This document shows, in pieces, positions 1 to 4,959 of a DNA stretch of 6,324 nucleotides. The position numbers and the translations under genes are program-made. The notes beneath the pieces are model-generated. The model did not search any database. It worked only from the letters and a program-made list of their open reading frames with translations, and was not told the DNA's origin. Position 1 is the first letter of the stretch. The number at the start of each line of letters is the position of its first letter. Source of the stretch: Myxococcota bacterium. Its GTDB lineage: Bacteria; Myxococcota_A; UBA9160; PR03. The DNA lies in assembly GCA_025453505.1 (NCBI GenBank), contig JALOQG010000171.1:1-6324 (forward strand). Direction: 5' to 3'.

Positions 1-518
1 CGGCCGCGATCGGCCAGACGCGTCCCGCCCCGCCGCGCCGCCGCCGCTGGCTGCTGCCCGCGGCGGCCGGCGCGACCGCCGCCGCCGCCGCCGCGCTCTA
101 CGCGCTCCTGCAACCCGCACCGGCCACACAACCGATCGCGAGCGACCCCGGCGTCACGATCGTCGCGGACGCGAGCGAGCCGCAGCCCGTTCCCGCGGCG
201 CCGTTTGCGCGGGAACTCGACGCGCGCGAGTTCGCCGGTCGCGGCGCGTCGGCTCCGGCCGACGACGCGCCGCCCGCCGCGGCGCAGCAGGACGCGATCG
301 ATCCCGCCGACGCCGAAGTCGTCGCGCTGCTCGACGTCCTCGACCCCGAACCGCGCGAGCTGCGCGGATCACTGCCGCGCGACGCGCGCAACCAGGCGCG
401 CTGGCGATCGCTGCCCGACGCCGCGCGCGAGTCGCTGCGCGAGGCGTTGCGCAGCTTCCGCGCGCTAGCGCCCGAAGAGCAGGCCGCGCGGCTGCGCGAG
501 CGCACGGACGCGCCGTAG
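1..518 (+). CDS. C-terminal part of a single-pass membrane protein with a DUF3106-like tail (5' partial)
   Basis: The frame is open from the window edge (first full codon at position 3) to a TAG at 516-518, giving 171 visible residues; the start is upstream. Residues 11-15 are PRRRR, followed by a hydrophobic alanine/leucine-rich stretch (about 16-36) that reads as one transmembrane helix with its positive side inside, so the rest should be periplasmic. A low-complexity Pro/Ala/Asp linker follows (about 37-100), then an acidic stretch containing AEVVALLDVLD (about 104-114). The last ~38 residues, starting RWRSLPDAARESL and ending in APEEQAARLRERTDAP, have the spaced W, LP, R and PEE..RLRER pattern of DUF3106-type proteins. 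Inference: such proteins often sit downstream of an ECF sigma factor, and the part before the helix could belong to an anti-sigma-like protein, but that region is not visible. The coding call is fairly secure from composition and the helix; the function is unknown. Confidence 0.7.
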   Translation, partial: AAIGQTRPAPPRRRRWLLPAAAGATAAAAAALYALLQPAPATQPIASDPGVTIVADASEPQPVPAAPFARELDAREFAGRGASAPADDAPPAAAQQDAIDPADAEVVALLDVLDPEPRELRGSLPRDARNQARWRSLPDAARESLREALRSFRALAPEEQAARLRERTDAP

Positions 519-553
519 GGAACCATCCGCCTCCGCACTCCCGGAGGCTCGTC

Positions 554-1219
554 GTGCCGGTCCACCTCGTCGATCTCAGCCACACCGTCGCGCACGGTCT
601 CGTCACGTATCCGGGTCTGCCGGCGCCGGTGATCGGCGAGCACCTTTCGCGCGAGGCGTCGCGCGGGCGCTACGCCGAAGGCACGACGTTCCACATCGGC
701 AAGATCGAGATGATCGCCAACACCGGCACCTATCTCGATTCGCCGTCGCACCGCTTCGAGGGCGCGCCGGATCTCGCCGACCTCGATCTCGCGCAGCTCG
801 CGGACCTGCCGGGGCTCGTCGTCGACGTGCCCGAGGGCGTGACGCGCATCGACGTCGATCGGCTGCCCGAAGGCGCGCTGCGCGGCCATGCCGTGTTGTT
901 CCGCACCGGCTGGTCCCGCCACTTCGCGACGCCGCGCTACGCCGAGGGCCATCCGTACCTGACCGGCGCACTCGCCGACGCGCTGGTCGCTCGCGGCGCG
1001 ACGCTGGTCGGCATCGACTCGCTGAACATCGACGCCATCGCGGGCGGCGAGCGGCCGGTCCACACCGCGCTGCTGCGCGCCGGCATCCCGATCGTCGAGC
1101 ACTTGTGCAATCTCGCCGCGCTGCCGCCCAGCGGATTCCGCTTCTTCGCGGTGCCGGTCAAGGTGCGCGGACTCGGCACCTTCCCGGTGCGCGCGTTCGC
1201 GCGGGTCGAGACACCGTGA
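554..1219 (+). CDS. Cyclase-family protein (kynurenine formamidase/isatin hydrolase fold) with altered metal ligands
   Basis: 221 residues, normal for the putative cyclase family (PF04199), whose studied members are metal-dependent hydrolases such as kynurenine formamidase and isatin hydrolase. The GTG start at 554 is set by GGAGG at 543-547, six bases upstream. Family landmarks are visible: LVDLSHTVAHG near the N terminus (5-15), YPGLPAP (19-25), the metal-site segment NTGTYLDSPSH (56-66), LFRTGW (115-120), GIDSLNID (153-160), H170 in RPVHTALL and E182 in IVEHLCNL. In characterised KynB the metal-site segment reads HxGxHxDxPxH; here the first two histidines are N56 and Y60, while D62, H66, H170 and E182 are kept. 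This suggests a subfamily with one metal, different metal binding or a different reaction, so arylformamidase activity should not be assumed. It is the first gene of the probable four-gene operon and overlaps the next gene by 4 bp. Family call is secure; substrate unknown. Confidence 0.93.
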   Translation: MPVHLVDLSHTVAHGLVTYPGLPAPVIGEHLSREASRGRYAEGTTFHIGKIEMIANTGTYLDSPSHRFEGAPDLADLDLAQLADLPGLVVDVPEGVTRIDVDRLPEGALRGHAVLFRTGWSRHFATPRYAEGHPYLTGALADALVARGATLVGIDSLNIDAIAGGERPVHTALLRAGIPIVEHLCNLAALPPSGFRFFAVPVKVRGLGTFPVRAFARVETP

Positions 1220-1575
1220 TCCTCGCGATCGATCACGTGCAGGTCGCCGCGCCGCCGGGCTGCGAAGCGCGGGCGCGCGCGTTCTACGCCGGCGCGCTGG
1301 GTCTCACCGAAGTGCCGAAGCCCGCCGAGATCGCGGCGCGCGGCGGCTGCTGGTTCGAGAGCGGCGCGGTGCACGTCCACGTCGGCGTCGAGGCCGAGTT
1401 CCGGCCGGCGCGCAAGGCGCACGTCGGTTTCCGCGTCGCCGATCTCGACGCGCTCGTCGCGCGCTGCCGCACGCTCGGCTTCGCGCCGACGGAGATCGAG
1501 ACGCGCGGCGGCGAGCGGCGCTCGTACGTCGACGATCCCTTCGGCAACCGCATCGAGCTGATCGGAGTCGGCTAG
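1216..1575 (+). CDS. VOC-family (glyoxalase/bleomycin resistance/dioxygenase fold) protein
   Basis: 119 residues, a typical single-module VOC length. The GTG start at 1216 overlaps the cyclase stop in a GTGA arrangement, which implies translational coupling; the same frame is open further upstream, but that part lies inside the cyclase gene. Two beta-alpha-beta-beta-beta units are recognisable: ILAIDHVQVAAP, an RAFYAGALGL helix and GGCWFESGAVHVHVGVE, then AHVGFRVADLDALVARC and SYVDDPFGNRIELIG. Candidate metal ligands are H7 (IDHVQV), H53 or H55 (VHVHV), H69 (AHVGF) and E114 (RIELIG), the positions where VOC enzymes bind a divalent metal. DPFGNRIEL near the C terminus is the hallmark of the family. 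Members include glyoxalase I, fosfomycin and bleomycin resistance proteins, methylmalonyl-CoA epimerase and ring-cleavage dioxygenases. The protein probably works as a dimer. The exact reaction cannot be told from sequence; the neighbouring cyclase suggests the two may act on related small molecules. Confidence 0.92.
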   Translation: MILAIDHVQVAAPPGCEARARAFYAGALGLTEVPKPAEIAARGGCWFESGAVHVHVGVEAEFRPARKAHVGFRVADLDALVARCRTLGFAPTEIETRGGERRSYVDDPFGNRIELIGVG

Positions 1576-1604
1576 CGTCGCGCCGGCGCACCGCAGGAGG
1601 GGTC

Positions 1605-2153
1605 GTGGGCAGGACGTACGAATCGATCGACGACGAGATGCGCGAATGGATCGGCGCGCAGCACCTCTTCTTCGTCGCGACCGCGCCGCTCGCGGCGGAC
1701 GGACACGTCAACCTCTCGCCGAAGGGACTCGACACCTTCGCCGTCCTCGGCCCGCGCGAGGTCGCGTATCTCGATCTCACCGGCAGCGGCGTCGAGACCG
1801 TCGCGCACCTGCGCGAGAACGGCCGCATCACGCTGCTCTTCTCCGCCTTCGAGGGACGCCCGCGCATCGTGCGTCTCTACGGCCGCGGCGCGGTCGTCGA
1901 GATCGACGACCCGGAATACGCCGCGCTCGCCGCGCGCTTCGGCACGTTCCCGTCCGCGCGCGCCGTGATCCGCGTCGCGGTGTCGCGCATCGCCGACTCC
2001 TGCGGCTACGGTGTCCCGCGTTTCGAGTACGCCGGCGAGCGGCCGCAGCTCCCGGCCTGGGCGTCGCGCAAGGGTCCCGACGCGCTGCGCGCGTATCGCG
2101 CCGAGAAGAACGCCGTCAGTATCGACGGCCTGCCCGCGCTGAAGGCGCGCTGA
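1605..2153 (+). CDS. Pyridoxamine 5'-phosphate oxidase-like FMN-binding family protein
   Basis: 182 residues. The GTG start at 1605 follows AGGAGG (1595-1600) at four bases; it lies 29 nt after the VOC gene stop. The N-terminal IDDEMREWIGAQHLFFVATAPLAADGHVNLSPKG (8-41) is the first strand and FMN-contact region of the split-barrel fold. It is followed by VAYLDLTGSGVETVAHLRENGRITLLF (53-79), covering the flavin-binding strand, and RIVRLYGRGAVVE (87-99). The C-terminal block DSCGYGVPRFEYAGER (131-146), then ALRAYRAEKNAVSIDGLPAL, is characteristic of a conserved group of ~180-residue PNPOx-like proteins distinct from PdxH. These are cytosolic flavin- or deazaflavin-dependent oxidoreductases of mostly unknown substrate. 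No PdxH substrate residues are claimed. It lies in the probable operon between the VOC and protease genes. The family call is strong; the physiological role is not known. Confidence 0.93.
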   Translation: MGRTYESIDDEMREWIGAQHLFFVATAPLAADGHVNLSPKGLDTFAVLGPREVAYLDLTGSGVETVAHLRENGRITLLFSAFEGRPRIVRLYGRGAVVEIDDPEYAALAARFGTFPSARAVIRVAVSRIADSCGYGVPRFEYAGERPQLPAWASRKGPDALRAYRAEKNAVSIDGLPALKAR

Positions 2154-2160
2154 GGAACGC

Positions 2161-2853
2161 GTGGAGCAGGCCCTCGACGGTCTCGTCTGGTACGTCGTCT
2201 TCTTGTTCTCGACCTCGCTGCACGAGGCGTCGCACGCGTGGGCCGCCAAGCGCGGCGGCGATCTCACCGCGTATCACGCCGGCCAGGTCACGCTCGACCC
2301 GCGCCCGCACATGCAGCGCGAGCCGTTCGGCATGCTGCTGTTGCCGATCTTCACGGCGCTCAGCTCCGGCTGGCCGATCGGCTACGCGAGCGCGCCCTAC
2401 GATCCCGTCTGGGCCGCGAACCATCCGCGCCGCGCGGCCTGGATGTCGCTCGCGGGTCCCGCGTCGAACCTCGCGCTGGTGCTGCTCGCGAGCGCTGCGA
2501 TCTGGATCGGCATCGGCGCCGGCGTCTTCGAGATCCCCGCTTCGATCGACGGCTCGAGCGTCGTCGCGGCCACCAGCCCCGGCGTCGCCGCCTCCGCGGC
2601 GTTCCTGCTCTCCGCCTTCTTCACGCTGAACCTGATCCTGTGTCTCTTCAACCTGCTGCCGCTCCCGCCGCTCGACGGCTCCGGCGCGCTGCCGCTGCTG
2701 CTCCCCGAGGCGCTGGCGCTGCGCATCCAGGAATGGATGCGCCAACCCTTCCTCGCGATCGCCGGCATCCTGATCGCCTGGAACATCTTCGGCCCGATCT
2801 TCCGCTCCGCCTTCGGCGTCGCCCTCTCGCTGCTCTACCCGGGTGTGTACTGA
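2161..2853 (+). CDS. Site-2 protease family (M50) intramembrane metalloprotease
   Basis: 230 residues, the usual size of the short, PDZ-less S2P/M50 proteins. The GTG start at 2161 lies 7 nt after the preceding stop, with GAGGAA at 2152-2157 as a closely spaced ribosome site. The zinc motif HEASH (HExxH, residues 21-25) lies at the end of the first membrane helix and is followed by GGDLTAYHAGQVTLDPRPH (32-50), matching the conserved GD-TA-GR-TLNP-H block of this subgroup. SLAGPASNLALVLL (96-109) is the second conserved membrane block, and NLLPLPPLDGSG (164-175) supplies the third zinc ligand, D172. About five or six hydrophobic segments are seen (roughly 6-26, 55-70, 93-118, 142-167, 196-225). 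All catalytic residues are present, so it should be an active membrane protease, but the substrate is unknown. It is the last gene of the probable operon; a hairpin follows 20 nt after its stop. Its codon use is strongly GC-ending (3 of the first 64 codons end in A or T). Confidence 0.94.
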   Translation: MEQALDGLVWYVVFLFSTSLHEASHAWAAKRGGDLTAYHAGQVTLDPRPHMQREPFGMLLLPIFTALSSGWPIGYASAPYDPVWAANHPRRAAWMSLAGPASNLALVLLASAAIWIGIGAGVFEIPASIDGSSVVAATSPGVAASAAFLLSAFFTLNLILCLFNLLPLPPLDGSGALPLLLPEALALRIQEWMRQPFLAIAGILIAWNIFGPIFRSAFGVALSLLYPGVY

Positions 2854-2873
2854 AGAGGCCGCTCACGCGCTTG

Positions 2874-2922
2874 GTTGCCGGGGCGCGGAGCGGAGCGAAC
2901 CTTCCCGCACCGCCCAGGCAAC
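2874..2922 (+). terminator. GC-rich hairpin after the protease gene, possible terminator
   Basis: GTTGCC (2874-2879) pairs exactly with GGCAAC (2917-2922). After one mismatch (G2880/A2916), GGGCG (2881-2885) pairs with CGCCC (2911-2915), then CGG (2886-2888) with CCG (2905-2907) across a small bulge. It starts 20 nt after the stop at 2851-2853 and could end the four-gene operon. No T-run follows, so it is not a classical intrinsic terminator. The right half overlaps a repeat also found at 4924-4959, so it may be a repeat-derived palindrome instead. Confidence 0.4.
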
Positions 2923-2925
2923 TAC
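2891..2925 (+). repeat. Copy 1 of a ~35 bp intergenic direct repeat
   Basis: CGGAGCGAAC at 2891-2900, then CCCGC, then CCGC, then GGCAACTAC ending at 2925. The same blocks in the same order and orientation occur at 4924-4959; 28 positions are identical, with a one-base length difference in the spacer. It lies in the gap between the protease gene and the membrane protein gene. Confidence 0.65.
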
Positions 2926-3041
2926 CATGGCGAGCCGATCCGATCCCGCATCCCTCCTTCATCTTGGCGACGATTCGTGAGAACCTGATGCGTCTCGTCC
3001 AGGCAGAAGGCCGAAGAGCTGGCCTGGTTGGCGATCGCAGC

Positions 3042-3046
3042 GGAGG
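3042..3046 (+). promoter_or_regulatory. Ribosome binding site that fixes a TTG start
   Basis: GGAGG at 3042-3046 lies six bases before TTG at 3053. In that frame there is a stop at 2978-2980 and no ATG, GTG or TTG codon between it and 3053, so the TTG is the first possible start. No convincing -10/-35 pair was found in the 127 nt between the repeat and the gene. Confidence 0.6.
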
Positions 3047-3052
3047 CGCCGG

Positions 3053-4057
3053 TTGCAATTGGATCGAATCACGATTTCGGCCCTCGGGGCCGCAGCAGTT
3101 GCGCTCATCGTCTGCCTCTGGATCCTGTCCTCGCTTCCTCGCGATGCGTTCTGGATCGCGGACAACGGGAACAAGGCGCTCGTCGCAGAACGTCTGGTGG
3201 CTTCGGGCTTCCGCGATTTCGATTTTTCCCATCCCGCGGAACGTTTCGACGAGGGGGGTCTCGGCTTCCCGATCGACCCTCCCTTTCGTATCGAGCGTCA
3301 CGGACGAGCGTCGTCCGTCTGGTTGCCCGTCTATCCCGCGCTCGCTGCACCGTTCTTCGCGTGGTTCGGCACTCCGGGCTTTTCGCTGCCGGCGGCGCTC
3401 GGGGTTGCGACGAGCGCGGGGCTCCTCGTCCGCTGGGCAGCTCCCTTTATCGGTCAGTCGCTTGCGCTCGTCGCTTCCCTCCTGCTCGCCCTCGGTACGC
3501 CGCTCCTCTTCTACGGGGTCACGATCTGGGAACACAGTCTCACGGTCGCGCTGACCCTCTGCGCGTGGGTCGCGCTCTCCCGGCAGGACAGGGTGGCAAC
3601 GGCGATCGCCGGCGCAGCGATCGCACTCGGTTGCTTCTTGCGCTCGGAGATGGCGCTGGTCGGCGCAGCGACTGCTCTCGCGCTCCCGCTCGTCGGGCGC
3701 AAGGGCGATCTTCCGGCGCTCGTCCTTGGTGCTGCACCGATCGGGGCGTCGCTGCTCGCACTCCATCTCGTTCTCTACGGAGATCCACTGGGTCCACACA
3801 TCACCCACACCTGGATTCCGGACGCATCCGCTCCAGGTGCAAGTTGGATCCGCAGCGCGGCCGGGCTCGCCGCTGCGTTCGGGACGGGAACCGCAGAGGC
3901 GATGGCATTCGCCGTCTGCGTCGTCGGAGTCGCCGCTCTGGTCGTTGCTTCGATCAGGGCGCCGTCAGGGCGGGGAAACTGGTTCGTCGCTGCTTCCGCA
4001 CTCGTGGCAGTTCTCGTGTGTGGGGGGGGGCGTAAGTCGGCTTTTCGGTGCCGATGA
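3053..4057 (+). CDS. Polytopic membrane protein, GT-C glycosyltransferase-like: N-terminal part of a frameshifted gene
   Basis: 334 residues from a TTG start with GGAGG six bases upstream. The true protein probably continues in the next frame after residue ~323: nine G at 4022-4030 shift the frame, and what follows (RKSAFRCR) is out-of-frame tail. One N-terminal membrane helix (about 8-26) is followed by an extracytoplasmic loop with acidic and aromatic residues, including WIADNGNKALVAERLV (34-49) and a conserved-looking SSVWLPVYPAL (87-97). Then come about eight further hydrophobic segments, with WEHSL (159-163) after LLFYGVTI. This topology (large first loop with Asp residues, many helices) is that of lipid-linked-sugar GT-C glycosyltransferases. 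It resembles the family named after Leptospira LA_3751/LA_3752 putative glycosyltransferases, recalled rather than searched. Codon use is much less GC-ending than in the neighbours (20 of the first 64 codons end in A or T). Membrane protein call secure; enzyme call tentative. Confidence 0.8.
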   Translation: MQLDRITISALGAAAVALIVCLWILSSLPRDAFWIADNGNKALVAERLVASGFRDFDFSHPAERFDEGGLGFPIDPPFRIERHGRASSVWLPVYPALAAPFFAWFGTPGFSLPAALGVATSAGLLVRWAAPFIGQSLALVASLLLALGTPLLFYGVTIWEHSLTVALTLCAWVALSRQDRVATAIAGAAIALGCFLRSEMALVGAATALALPLVGRKGDLPALVLGAAPIGASLLALHLVLYGDPLGPHITHTWIPDASAPGASWIRSAAGLAAAFGTGTAEAMAFAVCVVGVAALVVASIRAPSGRGNWFVAASALVAVLVCGGGRKSAFRCR

Positions 4058-4742
4058 TCCGATCGCCGCGCTGGCCCGCTACAACGGGCTTCTCGTCCAT
4101 GTACCGTTGACCGGTCTCGCGGGCTTTGGCCTGATCCGCGCCTGGCACGATCCCCAGCTCGCGCCGATTCGCGCCAGCCTGTTGGCGAGCGCGATCTTCC
4201 TCGTGCTCGCGATCGGCTTCGGGGCGATGACTCGATACTCGTCGGGCATCCATTGGGGTCCCCGATTCCTCCTGCCGGCGTTCCCGATGCTCATCGTCGC
4301 AGCGATTCTCGCCGTGCAGCATGCAGGCGCGCTGCCGCGCGTCGCATTCTCGCTCCTCGCGATCGCCGGGATCGTGTCGAGTGCGTCCGGAGTCTGGCTC
4401 CTCCGAGAGCAGACTCGCGAAGCTCAGCGCCTCGCAGAATCGATCCTCGCCGCGCCGGCCGCCGTCCTCCTCACGACGCACCCGCTTCTGCCCCAGCAAC
4501 TCGCGCCGATCTGGGATAGAAAGCCGATGCTCCTCGTGCGCGAAGCGGAGGCCGTTCCCCGTCTCTTGCGGGGCCTCGAGCAGGGCGGCGTGCAGGAATT
4601 TCTCGCCGCCGTTCCGCCCGAGACGAGCCCCTCCACGTTCGCGACGGGCGCAAGATGCCGTCTCTACGCAAGGCAGCGTGGCGTCCGCATCGCGTACCTG
4701 GACGTAGACCTCCTCACTTGCACGATCGCGCCTGCGCGCTGA
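4020..4742 (+). CDS. Polytopic membrane protein, GT-C glycosyltransferase-like: C-terminal part of a frameshifted gene
   Basis: This is the continuation of the preceding open frame, displaced by one base at the G run 4022-4030. GTG at 4020 is the nearest nominal start (240 residues), but it has no ribosome site and lies inside the upstream part, so independent translation is unlikely. Removing one G joins the two parts as VLVCGGGVSRLFG and gives 562 residues in all. Numbered from 4020, hydrophobic segments lie at about 22-40, 52-70, 83-100 and 108-128; the IHWGPRFLLPAFP block (77-89) is a landmark common in such membrane glycosyltransferase-like proteins. After the last helix a soluble region of ~110 residues follows (about 130-240), including AAVLLTTHPLLPQQLAPIWDRK (147-168). 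It looks like a C-terminal extracytoplasmic domain. The stop is at 4740-4742, convergent with the ligase gene. The gene is either a real pseudogene, phase-variable, or carries a sequencing error. Confidence 0.72.
   Translation: MGGGVSRLFGADDPIAALARYNGLLVHVPLTGLAGFGLIRAWHDPQLAPIRASLLASAIFLVLAIGFGAMTRYSSGIHWGPRFLLPAFPMLIVAAILAVQHAGALPRVAFSLLAIAGIVSSASGVWLLREQTREAQRLAESILAAPAAVLLTTHPLLPQQLAPIWDRKPMLLVREAEAVPRLLRGLEQGGVQEFLAAVPPETSPSTFATGARCRLYARQRGVRIAYLDVDLLTCTIAPAR
4022..4030 (+). other. Run of nine G at the frameshift site
   Basis: A G9 homopolymer, preceded by GTGTGT, lies exactly where coding moves from one frame to the next within the membrane protein gene. Eight G would give one uninterrupted 562-codon frame. 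Homopolymers of this kind are classical sites of slippage, in replication or in sequencing. Confidence 0.85.
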
Positions 4743-4797
4743 TCAGTCGGGACCCGCGCCATCCCCCGCGGCCCACCCGCAAACCTCCGCGTGAGAA

Positions 4798-4946
4798 GCG
4801 GGGCGGGGTGGTTCGCGGAGTGGAGCGCGTGGGGATGGGGGCGGAAAGGCTCCGCGGTTCAGTACCTCGACGTCCCAGGCCCAACGGCGCCCGCACCGCG
4901 CCGGCTCACCCCCACGCGCGCAACGGAGCGAACTAGCCCGCCCCGC
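4798..4946. repeat. Large imperfect inverted repeat between convergent genes; possible bidirectional terminator
   Basis: The left arm (4798-4837) and right arm (4907-4946) are each 40 nt and align as reverse complements without gaps, 32 of 40 positions pairing. The outer ten positions (GCGGGGCGGG) and ten inner positions (GCGCGTGGGG) are perfect. The 69-nt centre holds a further small hairpin, GCGGA (4841-4845) with TCCGC (4851-4855). It occupies most of the 213-nt gap between two converging genes, where a two-way terminator is expected, but no T-runs flank it. The rest of the gap (4743-4797) shows nothing recognisable. Confidence 0.6.
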
Positions 4947-4959
4947 GTCCGGCAACTAC
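4924..4959 (+). repeat. Copy 2 of the ~35 bp intergenic direct repeat, overlapping the ligase stop codon
   Basis: CGGAGCGAAC at 4924-4933, then CCCGC, CCGC and GGCAACTAC ending at 4959, matching the copy at 2891-2925 in block order and orientation. It overlaps the right arm of the inverted repeat, and its last bases contain the minus-strand TAG stop (4956-4958) of the acyl-CoA ligase gene. Confidence 0.65.

Noticed and set aside
98..1102. Long minus-strand open frame opposite the partial membrane protein and the cyclase gene
   Set aside because: Arg/Ala/Asp-rich translation without domains, antisense to well-supported genes; a typical shadow in very GC-rich DNA.
2927..2980. Short ATG frame encoding a 17-residue peptide (MASRSDPASLLHLGDDS)
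   Set aside because: No ribosome site upstream (the ATG follows the repeat directly) and no sign of conservation can be judged.
2964..2992. Possible -35 (TTGGCG) upstream of the membrane protein gene
   Set aside because: No matching -10 hexamer at 16-18 nt spacing.
2970..3060. Fragments resembling a helix-turn-helix start (IRENLMRLVQ, then QKAEELAWLAIAAE in another frame)
   Set aside because: The two pieces lie in different frames and the resemblance is weak; chance similarity in GC-rich sequence is more likely than a broken regulator gene.
2648..3808. 386-codon minus-strand open frame opposite the protease and membrane protein genes
   Set aside because: Highly charged, no recognisable motif, and it crosses two real plus-strand genes and the intergenic gap.
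4016..4057. Programmed ribosomal frameshift joining the two parts of the membrane protein
   Set aside because: Beyond the G run itself no stimulatory structure or internal ribosome site was found; a slippage mutation or sequence error is simpler.
4655..4936. 93-codon plus-strand open frame over the end of the membrane protein gene and the intergenic gap
   Set aside because: Low-complexity Arg/Pro-rich translation, overlapping the real gene in another frame and running through the inverted repeat.
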